In this document: in pieces, positions 34,972-44,830 of the stretch
Layout: each line of letters begins with the position of its first letter
How positions within the stretch are numbered: the stretch's first letter is position 1
Origin: Butyrivibrio sp.
GTDB taxonomy: Bacteria; Bacillota; Clostridia; Lachnospirales; Lachnospiraceae
DNA: 64,000 bases
NCBI GenBank assembly: GCA_017446685.1
Contig: JAFSQI010000054.1
Location: 1 to 64,000 of the forward strand
Direction: 5' to 3'
Made by a program: the position numbers and the translations under genes
Notes under the pieces: generated by a model
What the model saw: the letters and a program-made list of their open reading frames with translations, nothing else
Database searches by the model: none
Told to the model about the DNA's origin: nothing

Positions 34972-36831
34972 TTAAAATGCCTTAATGACAACATTTTTTC
35001 CAGAGAAGGCCATTCCAAGCTTCAAAATATCAGTAACACCTTCATCTTTCATTTCAGTTATGTATTCTTTATCTTCTATCTGCACAAGAGCCTCATCTGC
35101 CAGTTTATTAAGTCCATTGTCATCAAGATCCTTTCCATATTTTAGTTCCATTATTATTCCTGTCATTTTTTTATTTCTAGGGATAAGACTGACATCGTAC
35201 CTTCCATAACCTGATTCACGATTAGACTTTATCATATACTGATTGTCCATCATTGCAATAAGCCCAAGCACAAGTCCATGATAAAAGCCTTCTGTCCCGG
35301 CATCATAAAAACTTACTGATTTTAATACATATTCGCTTATAGATTTTTGAAGCTTATCTACATCATTTGAATAAAGGCTCTCGGCAAACATATTTGAAGT
35401 TGTCTTGTTAATGGCTCCCACATTCTGCAAATACGTAAGTATCTCGCTTTTATATACTGCAGCAATTTCGCGGTTTGGGATAGAAACTTCGCAAAGATAG
35501 CTTCCATCTGCCTGCAATTCCTTATTTTGAGGTTTCAAATACCCAGCCACCAGAAGAATACTATAAATATTCGCAGGATCATCTGCCAGTGATCTGTATA
35601 CGGTTGTCTGATCTATTCTAGCGATAACTCTTTTTCCCTGTAGCAAAGAAAAGAGCTTTTCATTTATATCTTCAGAGGCTATTTTCATGACATCTTCAAG
35701 TATTTCATTTTTGCCGGTGTTCGCCCAATATGCCTGTGGTACACATTTCTTAGAAATATAGCTGATCACAGACCATGGATTATATATTTCCTCATCACCA
35801 AACTTGTAGCCATCATACCATTCTTTCAATTCATCTTCTTTGTCTAAAATTCCGTAATAATCCATCATTTTATGAATTTCAGGATATGTAAAACCAAAAT
35901 ATTGGCCATACTCAGCATCCATTACAGAATTGACAGATAGATTATTCATTCCACTAAATATGCTTTCCTGTGCAATTCTCAATATACCGGTAAGAAAACC
36001 ATAAGAAAGATACTTGTTATCTTTAAATGCTCCAGAGAAAAAGATGCGCATGAAGCCGATAATCTCATCATAGAAGTTTTTGGAATATCCTTCCTGAATC
36101 GGTGTATCATACTCATCTATTATTATTACAGGATTAATTTCATAATGCTTATAGAGCATTCTTGAAAGGTTTTCCAGCGCAGAAGAAAGCTCAACTTCAT
36201 TTGCTTTGCCATTCACAACCTTGTCAAAATACGCTCTCTCAAAAGAAGCAAGCCTGTCACTGCCTGCCAGTTCTGCATGTCTCGAAAATTCCGTCTGAAG
36301 AAGAGCGGATATCTTGTTTATAGTTGCTTTCCAGGTATCAAACTTAACGTCTTTGAACGTAAGAAAGATAACCGGATACTTTCCCTGATGTTTAGTATAA
36401 ACTTCACCACATTTCCAGATTGCCTTGTCTTTAAAATACACACTGGTATCTTCTTGGCTCATCTCGAAAAAGACCCTTAACATATCCATATTAAGTGTCT
36501 TGCCAAATCTCCTTGGTCTGGTAAACAGAGACACCAAAGGCTTATTATCCAAGAACTCTTTAATCATCATTGTTTTATCGACATAGTAGTAGTCTGATTG
36601 AGCACGAACATAGTCTGATATTCCTACAGGAAGGGATTTTCGCAGCTTATTATGGTTTTTTACATAATTCCCGGAAGTAACCCTTCTATCCACCGGTCTT
36701 ACTGCATCATCCGGTATCTGCCATTTCTTTCCTTCTTTATAAGCACCTGCGATTTTTCCAGTTCTACAAAAATTTAAAACTGTTCGTTCTGATATTCCCC
36801 ATTCAGTTGCAATTTCATTACTTGTCTTCAT
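34972..36831 (-). CDS. AAA-ATPase-like / PD-(D/E)xK protein with N-terminal HTH (619 aa)
   Basis: Residues ~1-45 form a MerR/excisionase-like DNA-binding domain (MKTSNEIATEWGISERTVLN). Then comes the AAA-ATPase_like domain: VGISDY, the modified Walker A RPRRFGKT (~106), Walker B IIIDEYDTPIQ and YWANTG. The C-terminus carries the PD-(D/E)xK nuclease-like pattern YGRYDVSLIP followed by MELKYG. This family is hugely expanded in Bacteroidetes and Clostridia, with no settled function; mobile or conflict-related roles are suspected. The added HTH domain suggests sequence-specific targeting. GAGG precedes the ATG. A 20-bp perfect hairpin lies about 45 bases upstream. Confidence 0.85.
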   Translation of the reverse strand: MKTSNEIATEWGISERTVLNFCRTGKIAGAYKEGKKWQIPDDAVRPVDRRVTSGNYVKNHNKLRKSLPVGISDYVRAQSDYYYVDKTMMIKEFLDNKPLVSLFTRPRRFGKTLNMDMLRVFFEMSQEDTSVYFKDKAIWKCGEVYTKHQGKYPVIFLTFKDVKFDTWKATINKISALLQTEFSRHAELAGSDRLASFERAYFDKVVNGKANEVELSSALENLSRMLYKHYEINPVIIIDEYDTPIQEGYSKNFYDEIIGFMRIFFSGAFKDNKYLSYGFLTGILRIAQESIFSGMNNLSVNSVMDAEYGQYFGFTYPEIHKMMDYYGILDKEDELKEWYDGYKFGDEEIYNPWSVISYISKKCVPQAYWANTGKNEILEDVMKIASEDINEKLFSLLQGKRVIARIDQTTVYRSLADDPANIYSILLVAGYLKPQNKELQADGSYLCEVSIPNREIAAVYKSEILTYLQNVGAINKTTSNMFAESLYSNDVDKLQKSISEYVLKSVSFYDAGTEGFYHGLVLGLIAMMDNQYMIKSNRESGYGRYDVSLIPRNKKMTGIIMELKYGKDLDDNGLNKLADEALVQIEDKEYITEMKDEGVTDILKLGMAFSGKNVVIKAF

Positions 36832-36875
36832 TATATAACCTCATATGGTTTTATTTCTTACACCATAAGTATACA

Positions 36876-36924
36876 TAATATTCCGCAAGATATCAATTCG
36901 ATTATGATATCTTGCGGAATATTA
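36876..36924. repeat. 20-bp perfect inverted repeat upstream of the AAA-ATPase-like gene
   Basis: Positions 36876-36895 and 36905-36924 are perfect 20-bp complements with a 9-base loop; the stem contains TTCCGCAAGATATC. No T-run of terminator type follows. It lies 45 bases before the ATG of the HTH/AAA-ATPase gene, so it may be an operator for that protein's own HTH domain, or a mobile-element end. Confidence 0.8.
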
Positions 36925-36984
36925 CCATTGCTATTCACTCACATACAGCTTGCTCCAGCAACATATTCACAGGAAATGGCTGAA

Positions 36985-37122
36985 CTATCTTTCTTGCTTA
37001 CAACATTTCTTCAGTGACATGGATTTTTTCTGAAGGGCTTCTTCAAATCTTTTTTCAAAGCAAAGCTCGCTTACGCTTCCTATTTGTGGAATATCCACCA
37101 TCTTTTTTTCCGCTTCAAACAT
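36985..37122 (-). other. 45-codon open frame at the end of the tandem array
   Basis: An ATG at 37120-37122 opens 45 codons ending at TAG 36985-36987. It encodes MFEAEKKMVDIPQIG, then ELCFEKRFEEALQKK and a Cys/Lys-rich end, plausibly helical. Its first codons are part of the repeat unit of the array upstream, where the copies stop early. No good ribosome-binding site is seen. It may be the tail of a gene whose 5' end was duplicated, or chance. Confidence 0.25.
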
Positions 37123-37510
37123 GTACTCTTAGTTTTTCTTTTTTAACATGCTTACTTTCTATTCCGCAAACATGTTATTTTGCATATTTTTACTATCACA
37201 TGCTCTTTTTTTCCGCTTCAAACATGTACTCTTAGTTTTTTCTTTTTTAACATGCTTGCTTTCTATTCCGCAAACATGTTATTTTTGCATATTTTTACTA
37301 TCACATGCTCTTTTTCTCCGCTTCCAACATGTACTCTTAGTTTTTCCTTTTTTAACATGCTTACTCTCTATTCCGCAAACATGTTATTCTGCATATTTTT
37401 ACTATCGCATGCTCTTTTTCTCCAATTCCAACATGTACTCTTAGTTTTTTCTTTTTTGACATGCTTACTCTCTATTTCGCAAACATGTTATTCTGACGTT
37501 TTTTATTTTG
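37105..37510. repeat. Four-copy tandem array of a ~104-bp AT-rich unit
   Basis: The marker ACATGTACTC recurs near 37120, 37223, 37328 and 37432, giving periods of 103-105. Inside each unit the hexamer ACATG(T/C) recurs about every 24-28 bases, so the array has a nested structure. The period is not a multiple of three, which argues against a repeat protein. On the - strand two copies hold short frames (37361-37462 and 37263-37358) starting M(S/L)KK(K/E)KLRVHVG. The copies differ by a few percent. Together with the hairpin at 36876 this fills the 840-base gap between genes. Confidence 0.85.
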
Positions 37511-37613
37511 ACATGCTTGACCACATTTATCCTCTTTACCATTGCTCTTTCTCAAAAACAAAATAGATAATAATTGCCTATTTGTATATCGAATTCAGTA
37601 TCCGTGCTTTTCT

Positions 37614-37657
37614 TATAAAAAAGGACAAATTTTAAAAAAATCAAAATTTGTCCTTTT
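37614..37657 (-). terminator. Strong terminator ending the glycerol operon
   Basis: A perfect 15-bp stem (37619-37633 with 37643-37657, loop 9) has T-rich DNA on the - strand side. It lies 16 bases past the DUF1667 stop and ends the glpK operon. Confidence 0.9.
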
Positions 37658-37672
37658 ACACATTTGCAATAC

Positions 37673-38038
37673 TTATGCAATTTCTACATTTCTTGTAGCT
37701 ATGACATCAACACCGGTTCCTGCAACATTTTTGATAAGAACGTCTCCGATATGTGCCGGAGCGTTTACACAAGCAGCATCGATATCTTTCATAACTGCAA
37801 AGATTTTATCCTTAGGAATATCACTGGCAGTTTTGCAGGATACTCTTTCCTTGTCGCCGCCTTTTATCTTAACGGTACTTGTTACAATTCTTGTAGGATT
37901 TACAACTTCTTTTCGTGCATAGATATCCCCTTTGGGGCAGGTGTTTCCTGCCACTTCGGTAACTTCACCGTTTTCCATTGAAACTGTAAGCTGGCATCCC
38001 ATAGGACAACCAATACATGTTAATTCTCTTTTTTCCAT
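37673..38038 (-). CDS. DUF1667 cysteine-rich protein (121 aa)
   Basis: The N-terminal TCIGCPMGCQLTV and the later CPKG give the four-cysteine DUF1667 pattern, likely a [4Fe-4S] or zinc site. In Firmicutes this gene regularly follows the two FAD-dependent glycerol-3-phosphate oxidoreductase genes, as here, so it probably works as an electron-transfer or assembly partner of that enzyme. GGAGATG precedes the ATG. The 104-base gap to the previous gene is the widest in the operon and might hold a weak internal promoter. Confidence 0.88.
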   Translation of the reverse strand: MEKRELTCIGCPMGCQLTVSMENGEVTEVAGNTCPKGDIYARKEVVNPTRIVTSTVKIKGGDKERVSCKTASDIPKDKIFAVMKDIDAACVNAPAHIGDVLIKNVAGTGVDVIATRNVEIA

Positions 38039-38142
38039 CTGTGATCATCTCCAATTTTACATATGACCTAGTTATATTAACTCAACTATATGCTTGCTAT
38101 AATATGAATCTACTGCGTTGTCATCAGTTGTCGATGTAGTCA

Positions 38143-39411
38143 TTACTCTTTCTCGATCTTAACAGTTATCTTTTTGAGGTTCTTATACTCCAAAAGCTGA
38201 CTCTTACGCAAAATAATCTGTTCCATTTCACCGGGAGCAATGATTCTTTTTTGATTGTGAAGCACTCTTTCATCATCAAAATATACGCTGACAAAAGAAT
38301 TCTTGTAAACATCACCGACTCTGAATCTAACGGTAAGAAGATCCTCCATTCTATCTACATTTATTGTGCTCGGAACAGTATATCTTGCCCCCTCAGTAGC
38401 AACAAGTTCAATAATATTTTCTTCGGAAGCTTTCATGCAGCCGTCATTTACAAATTTAACAGCATTCTGTCCGGCACGTTTAGCCTCTTCCGATACATAA
38501 TCAACAAGGTCATGAACATGAAGAACATTACCGCAGGCAAATACGCCAGGAATATTTGTTTCAAGTGATTCATTAACTACAGGTCCAGATGTAACTGTGC
38601 TCATCTTAACTCCGGCTGCTCTTGACAGCTCGTTTTCAGGAATAAGGCCACAGGAAAGAAGAAGTGTATCGCAGGTATACCTTTCCTCTGTTCCGGGAAT
38701 AGGCTTCCTGTCTGCGCCAACCTCAGCAATAGTAACTGCAGTCAAATGTTCTTTTCCTTCTATATCAACAACTGTATGTGAAAGCTTAAGCGGAATTCCA
38801 TAGTCATCAAGGCACTGAACAATATTTCTCTTAAGTCCTCCGGAATAAGGCATAAGCTCAGCTACAACCTTAACCTTTGCTCCTTCAAGAGTCATTCGGC
38901 GTGCCATAATCAGCCCGATATCACCAGAGCCAAGGATTACAACTTCTCTTCCGGGCATATATCCTTCGATATTTACAAGTCTCTGCGCTGTTCCTGCAGA
39001 GAAAATGCCCGCAGGTCTGTATCCCGGAATATTCAGGGCTCCTCTTGGTCTTTCTCTGCATCCCATGGCTAGTATTACAGCCTTTGCCGGAATCTGAAAC
39101 ATTCCGTCTTCCTTATTCATTGCTGTAACTGTTTTATCCTTGGCAATATCCATTACCATGGTATTAAGCTTATATTCTATTCCAAGGTCTAGTACCTGCT
39201 TAATGAATCTGTAAGCATATTCGGGACCTGTCAATTCTTCTTTAAAAGTATGAAGTCCAAATCCGTTATGAATACACTGATTAAGTATTCCGCCAAGTTC
39301 GTGATCTCTTTCCAGTATAAGAATACTGTCATTTCCGGCTTCTTTTGCAGCAACCGCAGCGGCAAGGCCTGCAGGACCACCGCCTACGATAACGATGTCA
39401 TATGTTTTCAT
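38143..39411 (-). CDS. FAD/NAD(P)-dependent oxidoreductase, GlpB-like partner (422 aa)
   Basis: The dinucleotide-binding motif IVGGGPAGLAAA begins at residue 8, followed by ELGGILNQCIHNGFG, and a second NAD site VILGSGDIGLIMARR. The Cys-containing segment LNQCIHNGFG is typical of the subunit paired with GlpA-like dehydrogenases in Firmicutes. It should accept electrons from glycerol-3-phosphate oxidation and pass them to NAD(P) or another acceptor. Its start overlaps the GlpA-like stop by 4 bases, so the two are coupled. GGAGG lies 10 bases before the ATG. Confidence 0.88.
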   Translation of the reverse strand: MKTYDIVIVGGGPAGLAAAVAAKEAGNDSILILERDHELGGILNQCIHNGFGLHTFKEELTGPEYAYRFIKQVLDLGIEYKLNTMVMDIAKDKTVTAMNKEDGMFQIPAKAVILAMGCRERPRGALNIPGYRPAGIFSAGTAQRLVNIEGYMPGREVVILGSGDIGLIMARRMTLEGAKVKVVAELMPYSGGLKRNIVQCLDDYGIPLKLSHTVVDIEGKEHLTAVTIAEVGADRKPIPGTEERYTCDTLLLSCGLIPENELSRAAGVKMSTVTSGPVVNESLETNIPGVFACGNVLHVHDLVDYVSEEAKRAGQNAVKFVNDGCMKASEENIIELVATEGARYTVPSTINVDRMEDLLTVRFRVGDVYKNSFVSVYFDDERVLHNQKRIIAPGEMEQIILRKSQLLEYKNLKKITVKIEKE

Positions 39412-40856
39412 GATCCTGATACCTCCCCTTTTGTTCTCTCAATAACAATATTTGACTTTCCACCGCTCTTTGTGATTTCTTCATAGGAAAGGCCAAGCTC
39501 TCTGTTTAATATTTCCATTGTTCTTGGTGAGCAGAATCCCGCCTGACATCTTCCCATTCCTGCTCTTGTTCTTCTCTTTACGCCGTCAAGGCTTCGTGCT
39601 CCGAGGGGTCTGTGAATTGCATCAAGGATTTCTCCCTCAGTAATGGATTCACAGCGGCAGACGATTGTACCATAAGCAGGATTCTTTTTGATAAGTTCAT
39701 TCATCTCATCTATAGAAAGCCCTGCTGTCTTTTGTATTCCTTTTCTTGTGCCAATCCAGTTCTCTTTTTCTTTTAGCTTCAAAAGATCTTTTACCATATC
39801 TGCTACCATCTCTCCAATAGCAGGTGAAGCAGAAAGTCCCGGGGATTCAATTCCTGCAACATCGATAAATCCGGGAGCATCCTTGACCTGTTCAATTACA
39901 AACTCATGGCGCTCAAGATGGGCTCTAAGACCGGCAAAAGAGGTAATTACACTTCTCAAAGGAAGGTTCTTTACATTCTCACTTGCCTTTGCTGTAAGCT
40001 GTTCAATACCCTCGGCTGTTGTAGCAGTTCCCTCTTTATTTTCTATATCTATTGCTGTAGGACCAACAAGAAGATTTCCATGTACTGTAGGAGTTACCAA
40101 AACGCCTTTTCCATACTTGGTGGGCTGAGGGAAAATAGTATGTGTCACATAACTTCCAACCTCTCTGTCAAGAAGGCAGTAATCTCCTCTTCTTTCTATA
40201 ATATGCATTTTGTCTTCGCTGACCATGTTGTGAATTTTGTCAGCGTAAACTCCGGCGGCATTTATCACACATTTTGCAGTGTACTCACCGTTATTTGTTC
40301 TAAGATGCCAGATTCCTTCATCATCTTTTTTGATATCTTCAACCCTGGTATTAAATCTGAATTCAACTCCGTTGGTAAAAGCGTTTTCCGCCATTGCAAT
40401 AGTAAGCTCAAAAGGACAGATTATTCCGCCTGTAGGAGCATAAAGAGCTCCTTCGACATTGTCGGAGAGGTTTGGTTCCATCTCAAGAGCTTCTTCTTTT
40501 GACAGAATCTTAAGCCCCTTAACATTGTTCTTTACACCTCTTTCATAAAGTGTTTTTAGTCCATCAAGTTCTTCCTTGTGAACACAAACAACCAATGAAC
40601 CATTTCTTTTAAAAGGAATGTCAAGATCTCTTGAAAGGTCATCCATCATCTCATTGCCGCGAACATTGAGCTTTGCCATAAGTGAACCTTCATCGGCATC
40701 AAATCCGGCATGAACTATTGCAGAATTTGCCTTGGAGGTTCCTTCACAGACATCTTCACATTTTTCAAGGACACAGGCATTTACATCGTAACGAGAAAGC
40801 TGTCTTGCTATTGCGCAACCGCTAACGCCTGCTCCAATTACTATCACATCGTACAT
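39408..40856 (-). CDS. glpA: GlpA-like FAD-dependent glycerol-3-phosphate dehydrogenase (482 aa)
   Basis: The FAD motif IGAGVSGCAIARQL starts at residue 7, a DAO-type fold follows (INAAGVYAD, SFAGLRAH, ESPGLSASPAIG), and the C-terminus has a BFD-type [2Fe-2S] domain with CRCESITEGEI and RCQAGFC. It oxidises glycerol-3-phosphate to dihydroxyacetone phosphate under anaerobic conditions. The operon order glpK-glpA-like-glpB-like-DUF1667 matches Firmicute glycerol use. AGGAG precedes the ATG. Some members of this branch may act on other hydroxy acids, but the glpK neighbour makes glycerol-3-phosphate the best choice. Confidence 0.88.
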   Translation of the reverse strand: MYDVIVIGAGVSGCAIARQLSRYDVNACVLEKCEDVCEGTSKANSAIVHAGFDADEGSLMAKLNVRGNEMMDDLSRDLDIPFKRNGSLVVCVHKEELDGLKTLYERGVKNNVKGLKILSKEEALEMEPNLSDNVEGALYAPTGGIICPFELTIAMAENAFTNGVEFRFNTRVEDIKKDDEGIWHLRTNNGEYTAKCVINAAGVYADKIHNMVSEDKMHIIERRGDYCLLDREVGSYVTHTIFPQPTKYGKGVLVTPTVHGNLLVGPTAIDIENKEGTATTAEGIEQLTAKASENVKNLPLRSVITSFAGLRAHLERHEFVIEQVKDAPGFIDVAGIESPGLSASPAIGEMVADMVKDLLKLKEKENWIGTRKGIQKTAGLSIDEMNELIKKNPAYGTIVCRCESITEGEILDAIHRPLGARSLDGVKRRTRAGMGRCQAGFCSPRTMEILNRELGLSYEEITKSGGKSNIVIERTKGEVSGS

Positions 40857-40896
40857 ATCAATCTCCTCTGTATATGAAAAGAATCGTTACTATTTC

Positions 40897-42420
<1,524 letters not shown>

Positions 42421-42454
42421 TCAGGTAGAAATGCCTTATCCACCCTACTTGTCG

Positions 42455-42602
42455 CACTTCCCGTTACTGTTCAGTTTCTGACCAGTAACTAAGCAATTTT
42501 GCAATTAAATCGCTTCGCGATGGGCAAAATTGCCACTTGAATCACTTTCTTACGCAGCCAGCAGCGTAGTGCTGGCTGCTGACTGAATAGTAACCACTTC
42601 CC
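42455..42602. mobile_element. 132-bp MITE with 13-bp terminal repeats and 8-bp target duplication
   Basis: The element runs 42463-42594. Its ends are GTTACTGTTCAGT (42463-42475) and ACTGAATAGTAAC (42582-42594), inverted repeats matching at 12 of 13 positions. Directly outside each end is the same octamer CACTTCCC (42455-42462 and 42595-42602), a perfect target-site duplication. Inside are nested hairpins: GCAATTTTGC with GCAAAATTGC, ATCGC with GCGAT, and CAGCCAGCA with TGCTGGCTG. It has no coding capacity. It ends about 60 bases before the glpK start, so it may alter glycerol gene expression. The transposase family cannot be named from the ends; 8-bp duplications occur in several IS families. 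Confidence 0.85.
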
Positions 42603-42651
42603 ACATTTATCATTTTTTGAAATTTCATTTCCATGGTATGTGCATAAAAAA

Positions 42652-42673
42652 GAGAGTAAAATAGCTTACTCTC
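42652..42673 (-). terminator. Terminator of the carboxylesterase gene
   Basis: On the - strand an 8-bp stem GAGAGTAA/TTACTCTC (42666-42673 with 42652-42659) is followed by a T6 run. It lies 170 bases past the esterase stop. The rest of 42681-42840 shows nothing I can name. Confidence 0.8.
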
Positions 42674-42840
42674 CTTTTAAAAGTTAGGTAATAATACCCG
42701 CCATTCATATTTAAATCATAGTATTTTTTAGCAAAAAACGCAATAGATGTACAAAAGTTTCCATGTTTTAAAATGATTTTTGTATATTATTCACAATGCA
42801 GCTGTCTGAATTTTTGTAATAGTGACAAATTAATATTATT

Positions 42841-44721
42841 TCAATAATTACTTGCTGCTTCGTCCATATATTTATTAATAACTTCATATATTAAAAGATT
42901 TGGATCATCCACCATTTCTATGTTGTCGCCAAGTTCAAGAAGTTTCTCCTGCCCTTCTTGCCTCTTTTCCCAGACAGGTAACACCTCCCCGCTTGCTTTT
43001 CCGTCAGAAGTAAGTCTCTGACCGTTAGGATCTCCGTTATATATAAAATTAACCCAGTAGCTTTGCATTATCTCAGAAAGTTCAAAATCAGATTCATCGT
43101 AATTTCCCGCATGTCTCCACAGATTTCCGTAGGCATAAGGAATTTCTCCAGCATGATGATTGGATATTCTGCTGTTGGTCTTTGTAAAATAGTATTCGTA
43201 TGCTGGAATATTTTGTTTTACCATATAATTGTTCCAAACATAATGTGAATATGAAAACCACATAGCGCTGTAAGCCACATTTAAAGCGCCCTTTGCTTCG
43301 CCGAGACTGTCAATTATGAAATGCTCATCTCTCTGCGGCAGATTGTATGGAACCACCTTGGCAAGTTCTTCTGCATAATCTCCGATATCTTCTGCCAAAA
43401 GGTCCACATAGTTTTCTTTTGTCGCAGTTGTACCAAGTAAAAAGGCATCAGCCTCTTTAGCATTAAAACCGTTTAATAAAGCTGTTTCATGGTTCTCACC
43501 CTTTTCATAGGTTATGTAAGGCTGCTCAACAATAGCATAGCCGTCAACTGTCATGCTTGAATTTGAAGTTTTGGTTTTTACAAGGTCTTTTGCAGGTATA
43601 GCACGAAGCTCATCTGATGAAGACACACCAAACTCAGCTCTAACCTCATTTCCTGTAGCAACTGCGTCCTCATAGAATCTAAAAGTATGAAAAGGAACCT
43701 TTGGAACAATTCCGCTGGATTCAGCAATTGCGTATCTGAAAAGACCTTCGGTAAGGGGAGATACGCAAAGAGCATTAACGCATGATGATCCCGCAGACTC
43801 TCCGGCAATAGTTATTCTGTTTTTATCTCCGCCGAATGCTTCAATATTGTCATACACCCACTTAAGTGCTGCAATCTGGTCAAGAAGACCATAATTACCG
43901 GTGGTATTATTGGGAGATTCAGCCTTTAGATCATCTGCAGCGTAGTAGCCAAAGACTCCAAGTCTGTAAGCAAAATTAACGAATATCACACCTTTTTTTG
44001 CCAAATCCTCGCCGCGGTATTCTGAATAGGAAGACTGCCCTGTTGTAAGTGAGCCGCCATGAATATAGAATACAACCGGTAAAAGACCGTTTTCATTGCT
44101 TCCGGAGGCAAAAGAATTGACATCACTTTCAGCCGGTGCAAAAACATTTAGATAAAGACAATCCTCGCTTACCTCTTCTGTATACTCATCTCCAAATTTT
44201 ATCTCATAATCATGCCAGCCAAGAATATGAGAAAGTGAATTGTAAAATTCAGAGCTTTTTGTCTGCATAGCCATAGGTCCAAACTCATCACATTCAAGTA
44301 TGCCCTCCCAGTTATCCGGAGCAACGGGCTCTTTAAATCTTAACTCGCCAACAGGAGCCTTTGCATAAGGAATTCCGGCATAAACCTTCACCGATTTATC
44401 TGCGTTATATACTCCTGTAAGTTTTCCCTGAGACACAGTCACAACATCTGTCACCTCAGGATTTTTGTTATCAACTGCAGGAACTCTTTTTACAGGCGGC
44501 TGCGTCAACAAATAATTAATCACAAGTACTGCAAAAAATAAAAGCCAGGCAAAAATTAAACTTTTTATTCCTGTTCCTTTTTTATAAAACTTTGCTCTAA
44601 AGCCAATCATCAAAGCAGCTGCTATAATTCCAACCGCCCATCCTGCCAGGATATTTTTAGAAAGCTCAAGTATTGCAATATATAAAAAGGTCAATATTGC
44701 AACCATCACATAAAAAAACAT
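42841..44721 (-). CDS. Membrane-anchored type-B carboxylesterase (626 aa)
   Basis: Three hydrophobic segments in the first ~75 residues anchor the protein; the rest is a carboxylesterase type-B fold. Signatures include VYAGIPYAKAPVGELRF, EDCLYLNVFAP, the oxyanion motif YIHGGS, the nucleophile elbow GESAGSS (~307), and a C-terminal HHAGEIPYAYGN with the catalytic His. It should hydrolyse esters on the outer face of the membrane, possibly acetyl or feruloyl groups of plant polysaccharides. GGAGG precedes the ATG at 44721; a TTG one codon upstream is not needed. It is a single gene with its own terminator. Confidence 0.88.
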   Translation of the reverse strand: MFFYVMVAILTFLYIAILELSKNILAGWAVGIIAAALMIGFRAKFYKKGTGIKSLIFAWLLFFAVLVINYLLTQPPVKRVPAVDNKNPEVTDVVTVSQGKLTGVYNADKSVKVYAGIPYAKAPVGELRFKEPVAPDNWEGILECDEFGPMAMQTKSSEFYNSLSHILGWHDYEIKFGDEYTEEVSEDCLYLNVFAPAESDVNSFASGSNENGLLPVVFYIHGGSLTTGQSSYSEYRGEDLAKKGVIFVNFAYRLGVFGYYAADDLKAESPNNTTGNYGLLDQIAALKWVYDNIEAFGGDKNRITIAGESAGSSCVNALCVSPLTEGLFRYAIAESSGIVPKVPFHTFRFYEDAVATGNEVRAEFGVSSSDELRAIPAKDLVKTKTSNSSMTVDGYAIVEQPYITYEKGENHETALLNGFNAKEADAFLLGTTATKENYVDLLAEDIGDYAEELAKVVPYNLPQRDEHFIIDSLGEAKGALNVAYSAMWFSYSHYVWNNYMVKQNIPAYEYYFTKTNSRISNHHAGEIPYAYGNLWRHAGNYDESDFELSEIMQSYWVNFIYNGDPNGQRLTSDGKASGEVLPVWEKRQEGQEKLLELGDNIEMVDDPNLLIYEVINKYMDEAASNY

Positions 44722-44830
44722 CAAATACCTCCATTTAGATTGTATACTATTATATTATTCTCAATCATTATATGTATTCTTCATCAAAAACTCAAGAATA
44801 TATTTACTGTTCAAACAAAAATGCGCTCAC

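Noticed and set aside
37105..37510. CRISPR-like array
   Set aside because: Only 5-6 bases are shared at each ~26-base step and the stretches between are themselves repeated, so there are no unique spacers; no cas genes are near.
37148..37566. Hydrophobic repeat-containing + strand frames across the tandem array
   Set aside because: They follow the ~104-bp repeat, whose period is not a multiple of three; the Phe/Leu/Cys-rich product is a by-product of T-rich DNA and lacks a ribosome-binding site.
39906..40502. 198-codon + strand frame antisense to the GlpA-like gene
   Set aside because: Shadow frame; the - strand gene is firmly identified.
42463..42594. Riboswitch or structured leader of glpK
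   Set aside because: The matching terminal repeats and the exact octamer duplication at both outer ends fit a transposed element better than an RNA regulator.
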